Positions 1-5,827 of a stretch of DNA of 6,113 bases are shown in pieces (within the stretch, counting starts at the first letter, position 1; each line of letters opens with the position of its first letter). Under the pieces are notes generated by a model. That model was not told the DNA's origin. It searched no databases and saw only the letters and a list, made by a program, of their open reading frames with translations. Source of the DNA: Rubrobacter sp. (lineage in GTDB: Bacteria; Actinomycetota; Rubrobacteria; Rubrobacterales; Rubrobacteraceae); NCBI GenBank assembly GCA_016781705.1, contig JADDPV010000113.1, forward strand, positions 1 through 6,113, in the 5' to 3' direction. Made by a program: the position numbers and the translations under genes.

Positions 1-189
1 GGCGAGGGGACCCAACGTCCTGGCACCCAGTACGTAGCCCGTGATCCCAAGGACGAGACCCACGGCGCCCGTCGCCACGGAAACGAACAACGCTCCGAAC
101 GGCACGCAGAAGACCAGGGCGAAGCCGGAGAGCAGCCTCCCTGCGGTCAGTCTCCAGGCCTCCTGTTTCTTCTCAGGTTTAGCATCCAT
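1..189 (-). CDS. Small integral membrane protein, 3' end outside the window
   Basis: An open frame of 63 codons starts with ATG at 189-187 and stays open to the left edge, so the C-terminus is missing. The N-terminus is charged and cytoplasmic in character (MDAKPEKKQEAWR). It is followed by a long hydrophobic stretch, residues about 19-60, rich in Gly, Ala, Val, Phe and Leu, which probably forms two transmembrane helices. The start lies 3 bases after the htrA stop codon. An AAGGGA Shine-Dalgarno sits 6 bases upstream, inside the last codons of htrA, so the two genes are probably co-transcribed and translationally coupled. I do not recognise a family. The coupling suggests a membrane partner or accessory of the protease, which is inference only. 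Confidence 0.7.
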   Translation of the reverse strand, partial: MDAKPEKKQEAWRLTAGRLLSGFALVFCVPFGALFVSVATGAVGLVLGITGYVLGARTLGPLA

Positions 190-192
190 GGC

Positions 193-1302
193 TTATCCCT
201 TCTCCTCTAGCTCGACCACCAACTCGCGGGTCTCTCCGCCCTTCGCTACGGTGATATCGAGCGGCTCGCCCGGGTCGTAGCGTCGCAGAGCGGACAAGAG
301 GTCCCCGGCACTACGCACCCTCTCGGAGCGCACGGCGGTTATGACGCCGCCAGGCTCTATGCCGGCGTCGGATGCGGGACCTTCCGGGTCCACCCTCGTA
401 ACTAGCGCCCCGGACTCAACCGAAATATCGAAGCGGCGCGCTATCTCCGGGGTCAGGTCGGCGAGGCCGACCCCGAGGTACGGATGCTCCGCCCGGCCGT
501 CCTCTATGATTTGCTCAGCCACGTCGGTCGCCGTCGCCGCAGGTATGGCGAACCCTATGTTGACCGCCCCCGTCTGGGCGGGGGGCAGGTAGGCGACGTT
601 GATGCCTATCACGTTCGCGTCACGGTCGACGAGCGCTCCTCCCGAGGAGCCCGGAGAGATGGCGGCGTCGGTCTGGATGAGGTCGACCAGGGCGCTCTGC
701 TGCGAGCCGCCCGTGATCTCTGGTGGTACCTCGCGGCCCAGGCCGCTTATGACGCCCGAGGTGACGGTGGACTGAAAGCCCGAGGGGCTCCCCATCGCCA
801 CGGCGAGCTGGCCGACGACGAGGTCGCCGCCTTCGGCGAAGTCGGCGGCGGGTAGATCCCCCCTGCGCACCTTGACCACGGCTATGTCGGTGAAGGGATC
901 GGTTCCGACCACCCTGCCCGTCTCCACCGAGCCGTCGGCGAAGGCGACGTTGACCGTGCGCGCGCCCTCGACGACGTGGTTGTTGGTTATGACGTAGCCG
1001 TCCTCGCGGTAGATCACGCCGCTCCCGGTCCCTTCCGCTTCCCGCGGCCCGAACGGCGTCGTCTGGATGGCCGCCACGTTCACCTGCACCACCGAGGGCT
1101 CGACCGCCGAGGCGACCCGCGCCACGGGCCACACGCCCTCCTCGCTCGCCGCTGTTTCGGCCGCCGCTCTCTCCTCTCTCTCCGAGGTGCCTCTCCCCCC
1201 CTCCTCGTCCGCGGCGCATCCGGCCGCCAGCAGGAGGAACGAGGCGAAGACCGCCAGCAGCAACCTTAGCGGCCTGCTCTCTGTCTGCGTCGTAACGTTC
1301 AT
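193..1302 (-). CDS. htrA: HtrA/DegP-family trypsin-like serine protease with one PDZ domain, predicted lipoprotein
   Basis: A 369-residue protein that degrades or refolds damaged proteins outside the cytoplasm. Residues 1-28 form a signal peptide (basic R10/R13, hydrophobic 14-25) ending in the lipobox LAAGC, so Cys29 is the predicted lipidated residue and the enzyme would be anchored to the outer face of the membrane. An Ala/Glu-rich linker (about 30-57) precedes the protease domain (about 60-262). The catalytic triad is intact: His109 in TNNHVV, Asp139 in FTDIAVV and Ser220 in PGSSGGAL. One PDZ domain follows at about 275-366, with its carboxylate-binding loop near YLGVGL. The frame stays open upstream to 1458, but ATG 1302 is preferred: it has a GAGAGGA ribosome site 7 bases upstream, and starting there puts the signal peptide at the N-terminus. 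The gene lies 192 bases after the sigma factor gene on the same strand and may have its own promoter. Family assignment is firm; substrates are unknown. Confidence 0.95.
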   Translation of the reverse strand: MNVTTQTESRPLRLLLAVFASFLLLAAGCAADEEGGRGTSEREERAAAETAASEEGVWPVARVASAVEPSVVQVNVAAIQTTPFGPREAEGTGSGVIYREDGYVITNNHVVEGARTVNVAFADGSVETGRVVGTDPFTDIAVVKVRRGDLPAADFAEGGDLVVGQLAVAMGSPSGFQSTVTSGVISGLGREVPPEITGGSQQSALVDLIQTDAAISPGSSGGALVDRDANVIGINVAYLPPAQTGAVNIGFAIPAATATDVAEQIIEDGRAEHPYLGVGLADLTPEIARRFDISVESGALVTRVDPEGPASDAGIEPGGVITAVRSERVRSAGDLLSALRRYDPGEPLDITVAKGGETRELVVELEEKG

Positions 1303-1309
1303 AGAAACA

Positions 1310-1316
1310 TCCTCTC
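1310..1316 (-). promoter_or_regulatory. Ribosome binding site of htrA
   Basis: GAGAGGA on the minus strand lies 7 bases before the ATG at 1302. It decides the start of htrA against the longer upstream reading frame, which would bury the signal peptide behind 52 charged residues. Confidence 0.75.
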
Positions 1317-1404
1317 GTTCGGTCTTTATTCCGGGTCTATCCGTTCTTTCCGGTTCGCCGTTCAGGGGTCTGGGCACATCCGTCCTTCCGTCCGGGTAAC
1401 CGTC

Positions 1405-1427
1405 CTGCTGCTCGGCGAGCACGGCAG
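1405..1427 (-). other. GC-rich stem-loop in the sigma-htrA intergenic region
   Basis: CTGC at 1405-1408 pairs with GCAG at 1424-1427, and TGCTC at 1409-1413 pairs with GAGCA at 1417-1421. This leaves a GGC loop and a 2-base bulge (CG, 1422-1423). It lies about 100 bases upstream of the htrA start and just downstream (in transcription order) of the terminator-like hairpin. There is no T-run, so it is not a typical intrinsic terminator. It could be an RNA-processing or stability element in a sigma-htrA transcript, or may have no function. Confidence 0.35.
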
Positions 1428-1438
1428 CCTCGCCGCAA

Positions 1439-1471
1439 ACAAGGCCGCAAGGCCCCACACACGGCCTTTGT
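1439..1471 (-). terminator. Possible terminator or attenuator hairpin after the sigma factor gene
   Basis: Read leftward, ACAAAGGCCG (1471-1462) can pair with CGGCCTTGT (1447-1439) with one bulged base, and the downstream side continues as a short T-rich stretch (TTGTTTG). An alternative hairpin pairs GGCC at 1463-1466 with GGCC at 1451-1454 plus flanking A-T pairs. The element begins about 24 bases after the sigma stop codon. The T-tract is short and interrupted, so it may only partly terminate transcription and let some reach htrA. The rest of the 192-base gap contains several CCGTCC/CCGTTC repeats but no promoter that I can call with confidence. Confidence 0.4.
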
Positions 1472-1494
1472 CGGAGCGGGGCGTGGACGGCCGC

Positions 1495-2385
1495 CTACGC
1501 GACGCTGCCGCGGAAAAGCTCCGCGTGCCCGCTATTTCTAAGCATCTGCTCCGCCTCGCGCTGCAGCCGACTCACCCGCTCACGCGAGACGCCGAGGTCC
1601 CTGCCGAGGCGCCCCAGCGTGAGCGGCTCGTGGTCGCCGAGGCCGTAGCGACCCACGAGCACGCGCCGGTGGCGCTCGGGCAGCGCGCGGATCTCTTCTC
1701 CTAGCCACTCTCGTGCCAGCTTGCGTAGCGCCTCGTCCTCGGGGCCGGGGGTCCGTAGATCCTCGACGAGCTCCCCGAGCTCCGCACGGTCCGCGGCCTC
1801 TGCGGCGCTCGAGCCGACCGGCTCTTCGAGGCTCCTGGCGTCCGACATCGCGCCCACCACGAGGCGTACCCGCTCGATCTCCCATCCGAGCCGCCGGGCG
1901 AGCTCCCCGTCGGTGGGTTCACGGTTCACTTCGGAGGAGAGTTCCTCTCGGGCTCGCCTGACCCTCCTCATCTTCTCGCCCATGTGGACCGGAACCCGGA
2001 TCGTGCGCCCCTTGTCGGAGACCGCCCGCCCGATCGCCTGCCTTATCCACCAGGTGGCGTACGTCGAGAAGCGGTGACCCTGCTCGGGATCGAACCTCCC
2101 GACGGCCTTCATAAGGCCTATGTTGCCCTCCTGGATGAGGTCCTCCATAGCCAGCCCGAGGTGGCGGTACTTTTTGGCCACGCTTACCACGAGCCTGAGG
2201 TTCGCCTCGAGGAGCTTCTGCCGCGCGGGCGCGTCCCCGGCCCTGGCCCGTCGGGCGAGATCCCTCTCCTCCTCGCGCGTCAAAAGGTGCCCCCGGCCGA
2301 TGCGCGAGAGGTACCAGGGGAGCAACTCAGGTGTCTCTCTCGTCCTTGAATCTTGCACGGTCACCGCCTCGCCTGGGGTCGCCAT
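1495..2385 (-). CDS. RpoD-related alternative sigma-70 factor (group 2-like, no region 1.1)
   Basis: A 296-residue RNA polymerase sigma factor. Region 1.2 occupies about residues 18-50 (TPELLPWYLSRIG). Region 2 spans about 60-125, with the core-binding NLRLVVSVAKKY (62-73), EDLIQEGNIGLMKAV (81-95) and the promoter-melting segment FSTYATWWIRQAI (106-118), where Tyr109, Trp112 and Trp113 match the E. coli RpoD melting aromatics. Region 3 covers about 135-205. Region 4 covers about 211-285, with the -35 helix-turn-helix at LGRDLGVSRERVSRLQ (260-275). Region 1.1 is absent and the protein is much shorter than a primary sigma, so it is probably dispensable and condition-specific. Two contact positions differ from the RpoD consensus: Gly119 at E. 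coli Thr440, and Ser272/Arg273 at Arg588/Gln589. The ATG at 2385 has only a weak ribosome site (AGTAGG). An 11-bp-period repeat array lies 50-100 bases upstream. Confidence 0.93.
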   Translation of the reverse strand: MATPGEAVTVQDSRTRETPELLPWYLSRIGRGHLLTREEERDLARRARAGDAPARQKLLEANLRLVVSVAKKYRHLGLAMEDLIQEGNIGLMKAVGRFDPEQGHRFSTYATWWIRQAIGRAVSDKGRTIRVPVHMGEKMRRVRRAREELSSEVNREPTDGELARRLGWEIERVRLVVGAMSDARSLEEPVGSSAAEAADRAELGELVEDLRTPGPEDEALRKLAREWLGEEIRALPERHRRVLVGRYGLGDHEPLTLGRLGRDLGVSRERVSRLQREAEQMLRNSGHAELFRGSVA

Positions 2386-2435
2386 CGGCCTACTCTTCTA
2401 TCGCCGCTCTGTGCGAACCATTCTCGCCGGCGCCC

Positions 2436-2484
2436 CTTAACGCCCCGTAAGCTCCGGTTAGCCTCCGGTAAAGGTTCGGTTAAG
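2436..2484 (-). promoter_or_regulatory. Degenerate 11-bp direct-repeat array upstream of the sigma gene, probable OmpR/PhoB-type operator
   Basis: On the plus strand GTTAGC (2457), GTAAAG (2468) and GTTAAG (2479) are spaced exactly 11 bp. A fourth unit GTAAGC (2447) is offset by 10, and CTTAAC (2436) may be a fifth, inverted unit. Short TCCGG or TTCGG spacers recur between units. The array lies 51-99 bases upstream of the sigma start. Read in the direction of the sigma gene, the units become CTTAAC and CTTTAC. A -10-like GAGAAT at 2425-2420 follows 10 bases after the last unit; this promoter call is weak. The binding protein is not shown; the regulator encoded at the right end of the window is the natural candidate. 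Confidence 0.55.
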
Positions 2485-2546
2485 CCGACGTCCGCGAACT
2501 GGTGAGCGTGTTGCCTTCACCCCGTCCTCTGGAATCCGGCGGTGTG

Positions 2547-3020
2547 CTAGCCGAGACGCCGAGGCGCCGGCCGGGCCGGCTCGGCGAGTTCACCGCCGAC
2601 GTAACCCCCGAACAGGTCCGAGAGAAAGAGCAGCAGGCCGGCCGCGAGCGCCTCCTCGCCGAGACCAAAGTTCGCGGGTGGAACGGCCACACCCCAGGCC
2701 AAGACTGCCCCGGACGAGGCCAGAACGGCGCTCGCCACCAAGCCCAAGACCAGCCCCAAGACGGCCGTCATGGCCCCGTTAAGAGCCCCCGAGTGGCCGG
2801 AGAACCTCCCGGCCGTGAACCCGCCCAAGAGGTAAGCGAGGAAACCCGAGACCAAGGCGAGTACCACGGCCGTGGCGTCCGTCGTCCCTGCGGGCAGCCC
2901 GGCCACCGAGCCGTACAGGCCGCCGAGGAGGGCCCGGATACCCGCCCCGGCCAAGACCGCAACGAGCCATCCCAGGGCGACGCTCCCCCAGCTAACGCCT
3001 CGGCCTTGCCCTGCCTTCAT
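2547..3020 (-). CDS. Four-helix Gly/Ala-rich membrane protein of unknown function
   Basis: A 157-residue hydrophobic protein with four probable transmembrane segments at about residues 11-38, 49-70, 80-105 and 123-143. It has small-residue patterns (GG, AGG, GGYVGG) typical of tightly packed helices. The N-terminus is short and basic, and the C-terminal tail (about 146-157) is Pro/Arg-rich and probably cytoplasmic by the positive-inside rule. ATG 3020 is chosen because GAGGAG lies 7 bases upstream; the TTG at 3035 overlaps that site. The gene is divergent from the sensor kinase, and the perfect GTAAAG array lies 87-125 bases upstream of its start, so it may be controlled by the kinase's partner regulator. 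It resembles the short multi-helix conserved membrane proteins of unknown function in Gram-positives, but I cannot name a family. No convincing terminator follows it. Confidence 0.85.
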   Translation of the reverse strand: MKAGQGRGVSWGSVALGWLVAVLAGAGIRALLGGLYGSVAGLPAGTTDATAVVLALVSGFLAYLLGGFTAGRFSGHSGALNGAMTAVLGLVLGLVASAVLASSGAVLAWGVAVPPANFGLGEEALAAGLLLFLSDLFGGYVGGELAEPARPAPRRLG

Positions 3021-3027
3021 ACCCTGT

Positions 3028-3033
3028 CTCCTC
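3028..3033 (-). promoter_or_regulatory. Ribosome binding site of the four-helix membrane protein
   Basis: GAGGAG on the minus strand lies 7 bases before the ATG at 3020. It fixes that start, because the only longer candidate (TTG at 3035) would place its first codon over this site. Confidence 0.8.
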
Positions 3034-3106
3034 AAGCGCTTCGTTTTCCGCCCGCAAGCGGGCGCGCACTCACGTACCCAGTTTGCACGGGCAGGGTCTA
3101 CCGCCC

Positions 3107-3145
3107 GTAAAGCTTCGGTAAAGATCGCGTAAAGGTCGTGTAAAG
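3107..3145 (+). promoter_or_regulatory. Perfect four-unit GTAAAG array at 11-bp spacing, probable response-regulator operator
   Basis: GTAAAG occurs at 3107-3112, 3118-3123, 3129-3134 and 3140-3145. The hexamer is identical in all four units and each is separated by 5 variable bases, so all sites lie on the same face of the helix. This is the arrangement bound head-to-tail by OmpR/PhoB-family regulators, and the hexamer is close to the actinobacterial MtrA box (GTAACG-N5-GTAACG). The array sits between the divergent membrane-protein and kinase genes, 87 bases from the former start and about 100 from the latter. A possible extended -10 for the kinase (TGC-TACCCT) is at 3181-3189; this promoter call is tentative. 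Four units could seat two dimers. The cognate binder is inferred, not shown. Confidence 0.7.
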
Positions 3146-3202
3146 CGCCCGGTCTTCCCCACCCCGCACGGATGCGTCCCTGCTACCCTTGTGACCAGGC
3201 GC

Positions 3203-3220
3203 GGCCCGCCCTTTCGGGCC
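3203..3220 (+). other. Stem-loop in the probable kinase leader
   Basis: GGCCCG (3203-3208) and CGGGCC (3215-3220) form a perfect 6-bp all-GC stem around a CCCTTT loop, 24 bases before the GTG at 3245. If transcription starts upstream of it, the hairpin would sit in the 5' leader and could affect translation of the kinase. It is not followed by a T-run, so it is not an intrinsic terminator. Confidence 0.35.
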
Positions 3221-3241
3221 CAGTAGAGAAAGTTATGTATC

Positions 3242-3247
3242 GAGGTG
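3242..3247 (+). promoter_or_regulatory. Shine-Dalgarno-like GAGGTG that bears on the kinase start
   Basis: This is the only good purine-rich site near the 5' end of the kinase frame. It overlaps the GTG at 3245, lies 6 bases before an in-frame TTG at 3254 and 12 before an in-frame GTG at 3260. By spacing, it favours TTG 3254 as the real start; GTG 3245 itself has only a distant GAGAAAG (3225-3231). The choice changes the protein by at most five residues. Confidence 0.45.
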
Positions 3248-5827
3248 TACAATTTGCTCGTGGGCCTCAGGTTGCGCATCTGGATGCCGCTGGCCGCGGT
3301 GCTCATCGTGTTGCTCTCCATCGCGCTGATCTTCGTCTACGGCGTTCCCGTCCTCGGCGCGCGGCTTACGGATTACGCCGAGACCCAGACCTTCGCGCAG
3401 GCCGCCGCCGCGGCCGAGGCCGTCCCCGGCACGACGGGAGCGGAGCTCGGCGAACAGCTCGACCTTTACGCCCAGACGACCGGCGGGGAGATACTCGTCG
3501 TCGACACCGGCGAGAGGGTCGTTGCGCGGGCGGGGTCCGCCCCCGGGTTCGAAGCCTCCCGCGAGATGCTCCAGACGGCCGCGGCCGGGAAGCGGATGTC
3601 CAAAAAGCTGGGTCGGCTCAACGTGGCGGTGGCCCCGGTGGTGGGCGAGGGCAGCCTCGCGGGGGGCGTCGTGTTCGCCTCTGACGAGCCCGAGAGCACC
3701 GCCTACCAGCTCTTCTTGCGCAGCGGCCTGGAGGCGGCGGGGGTAGCGTCGATCCTCGGTGGCGGTCTGATGCTCCTGCTCGGTACCCTGCTCAGCCGCA
3801 GGATCGAGCGTCTGGCCCTCGGGGCCCGCTCCATAGAGGGCGGCGACCTCTCGCACCGCATGGAGCCCGGCTTCGGGGACGAACTCGGGGACCTCGCCGA
3901 GACCTTCAACACCATGGCCGCAAGGCTCGAGGACGCCTTCGCCAACCTCGAGGGCCGGGTGGCCGAGCGGACCGCGGAGCTGGAAAGCGAGCGGGCGCGC
4001 CTGGAGGCGGTGCTCCAGCAGATGCCCTCGGGTGTGATCATAGCGGAGGCTCCCTCTGGCAAGCTCGTCCTCGGCAACGAGCAGGTGGAGCGGATCTGGC
4101 GCCACCCCTTCAGGCCGGCCGACAGCATCGAGGACTATCCCCGCCAGTACCAGATCTTCCACCCGGACGGGCGGCCCTACCGGCTCGAGGAGCGCCCGCT
4201 GTCACGCTCGATAAGGGCGGGCGAGGTGGTCAAGGCCGAGGAGATCGACTTCGTGCGCGGCGACGGCACCCGCGGTACGATGCGGCTCAGCTCCACCCCT
4301 ATCCGCGACCGTGAAGGACGCATCATCGCGGGTGTGGCAATCTTCGACGACGTCACCGAGCACAAGCGGGCCGACGAGGAGCTACGGGCGAGCGAGGAGC
4401 GCTATCGCGTGTTCGCGGAGACCGCCCAGGACGCGATCGTCATGATCGACGAGGAGAGCCGTATCCTGTTCGTCAACGACGCTGCCGAAGGGATCTTCGG
4501 GTACACCGGGGCCGAGATGCTAGGACACCAACTCACCATGCTTATGCCCGAACACCTACGCCAGGCCCACCTCGCCGCTTTCGAGCGGTACCTCGAGACC
4601 GGCGAGCGCAAGTTGGACTGGCGCTCCGTACAATTGCCCGGCCTGCGCAAGAGCGGCGAGGAGTTTCCTCTAGAGGTCTCCTTCGGCGAGTTCGTCAAGG
4701 ACGACAAACGGTTCTTCACCGGCTTTATCCGCGACATCACCGAGCGCAAGCAAGCCGAAGAAAAGATTCGGCGGCTCAACGAGGAGTTGGAGCAACGCGT
4801 CGAGGAACGTACCTCCCAGCTGGAGCAGGAGCGGGCGACCCTCAACGCCATACTGAACAACCTCGCGGAGGGGGTGCTCGCGGCTGACGGGCGCGAGCGC
4901 GTCGTTTTCGCCAACCCCGCCGCCCGCTCGATGCTCGCCCTCGACGGCCAGGGGCGGCTCGGGGAACTGCCCGACCCCTGGGAGGACTTCGACCTCGCGG
5001 AGGCCGTCGCCCGGTGCGCTCGGGAGGAGGGTGGGTGCATCGAGGCCAGGGTGCAGGGCCGGGGCGGCCTGTTGCAGGTCAAGCTCGAGCACCTGCCCGA
5101 GTTCGGCGAAAACCGCGGCGGGGCGCTCGTCGTGGTGCAGGACCTCTCGGAGAGCCGGCGCCTGGAGGCGCGCCAGCAGCGCTTTCTCGCCAACGCCGCG
5201 CACGAGCTCAAGACCCCAATTACCACCATCCTCGGTGCTGCGGACCTTCTCCTCACGGAGGAGGAAGACGACCCCGAGGTCAGGCGGCGCTTCCTGAACC
5301 ACATCTTCGCCGAGGCGCGGCGGATGCAGCGGCTCTCCGAGACGCTCTTGCGGCTGGCCCGGGTCGGGTGGGACCTGAGGGAGCCCGATATCGGGGTCGT
5401 CGACCTGGACGCCACGGCGCGCGAGGTACTCTGGCGAATGGCACCGCTCGCCGAGAGCGCGGGCGTAGAGCTCTCCTCCTCGGGTGCGGGTAAGCGCGTC
5501 CGGGCGGACGGGGAGTGGCTGGAGCAGGCGCTGATGGTGATCGTCAGCAACGCCGTGAAGTACTCGGGCCGGGGAGGTCGCGTCGTGCTGCGCCTGCAGC
5601 CAGGCCTCGTGGAGGTCGAGGACAACGGAGAAGGTATCGCCGAGGCCGACCTCCCCCACGTCTTCGACCGGTTCTACCAGGGCGAGGAGAGCTCTGGCGG
5701 GTTCGGACTGGGCCTGCCTATCTGTAAGGAACTCGTCGAGAGGATGGGGGGCAGGATCTCGATCGAGTCCCAGAGAGGAACCGGAACGACGGTTAGGATC
5801 GAGTTGCCGGAGGTTGAGAGTGGCTAA
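3245..5827 (+). CDS. Membrane-bound PhoR-type sensor histidine kinase with HAMP and three PAS domains
   Basis: An 860-residue two-component sensor kinase that autophosphorylates on His and donates to the regulator encoded downstream. Numbered from GTG 3245 (the true start may be TTG 3254 or GTG 3260): transmembrane helix 1 at about 14-36, an extracytoplasmic sensor of about 120 residues (37-158, Cache-like in character), helix 2 at about 161-183, HAMP 184-236, a coiled coil leading into PAS1 (about 245-370, ending in the DDVTEHKRA motif), PAS2 (about 382-502, FixL-like, ending FTGFIRDITERK), a second coiled coil into PAS3 (about 525-635), HisKA (641-706) and HATPase (about 755-856). The phospho-acceptor is His653 in NAAHELKTP. 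ATP-binding boxes are intact: N769 in VSNAVKYS, D793 in DNGEGI, the F box FDRFYQG, and GGFGLGL. Its stop overlaps the regulator start by 8 bases. Family placement is firm; the signal is unknown. Confidence 0.95.
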   Translation: MYNLLVGLRLRIWMPLAAVLIVLLSIALIFVYGVPVLGARLTDYAETQTFAQAAAAAEAVPGTTGAELGEQLDLYAQTTGGEILVVDTGERVVARAGSAPGFEASREMLQTAAAGKRMSKKLGRLNVAVAPVVGEGSLAGGVVFASDEPESTAYQLFLRSGLEAAGVASILGGGLMLLLGTLLSRRIERLALGARSIEGGDLSHRMEPGFGDELGDLAETFNTMAARLEDAFANLEGRVAERTAELESERARLEAVLQQMPSGVIIAEAPSGKLVLGNEQVERIWRHPFRPADSIEDYPRQYQIFHPDGRPYRLEERPLSRSIRAGEVVKAEEIDFVRGDGTRGTMRLSSTPIRDREGRIIAGVAIFDDVTEHKRADEELRASEERYRVFAETAQDAIVMIDEESRILFVNDAAEGIFGYTGAEMLGHQLTMLMPEHLRQAHLAAFERYLETGERKLDWRSVQLPGLRKSGEEFPLEVSFGEFVKDDKRFFTGFIRDITERKQAEEKIRRLNEELEQRVEERTSQLEQERATLNAILNNLAEGVLAADGRERVVFANPAARSMLALDGQGRLGELPDPWEDFDLAEAVARCAREEGGCIEARVQGRGGLLQVKLEHLPEFGENRGGALVVVQDLSESRRLEARQQRFLANAAHELKTPITTILGAADLLLTEEEDDPEVRRRFLNHIFAEARRMQRLSETLLRLARVGWDLREPDIGVVDLDATAREVLWRMAPLAESAGVELSSSGAGKRVRADGEWLEQALMVIVSNAVKYSGRGGRVVLRLQPGLVEVEDNGEGIAEADLPHVFDRFYQGEESSGGFGLGLPICKELVERMGGRISIESQRGTGTTVRIELPEVESG
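5809..5814 (+). promoter_or_regulatory. Ribosome binding site of the response regulator inside the kinase gene
   Basis: GGAGGT lies within the last codons of the kinase gene, 5 bases before the GTG at 5820. It fixes that start and, with the 8-base gene overlap, points to translational coupling of kinase and regulator. Confidence 0.85.

Noticed and set aside
620..1219. 199-codon alternative frame inside htrA, and plus-strand frames opposite it
   Set aside because: Extremely Arg/Gly-rich translations typical of shifted frames in high-GC genes; the HtrA frame carries the full catalytic triad.
2501..2521. GGTGA...TCACC inverted repeat after the membrane protein gene as a terminator
   Set aside because: The stem is only 5 bp with an 11-base loop and no T-run follows in the leftward direction.
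3049..3064. Inverted repeat CGCCCG-CAAG-CGGGCG upstream of the membrane protein, considered as a terminator
   Set aside because: The T-run lies before the hairpin on the plus strand and the minus strand has A-rich sequence after it, so neither direction gives a hairpin followed by U-tract. It may be leader structure only.
2502..3110. 202-codon plus-strand frame opposite the four-helix membrane protein
   Set aside because: Its translation is Pro/Arg/Gly-rich without structure, while the minus-strand frame gives clean transmembrane helices and a GAGGAG ribosome site at its ATG.
3233..4162. 309-codon minus-strand frame opposite the first third of the kinase
   Set aside because: Antisense shadow with low-complexity composition and no motif. 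The plus-strand frame here encodes the membrane anchor, sensor, HAMP and PAS1.
4480..4860. Slightly more A/T-ending codons around PAS2, considered as evidence of transfer
   Set aside because: A rough count gave about one in five A/T-ending codons, close to a sample of about one in six from PAS1. The difference is too small to support a foreign origin.
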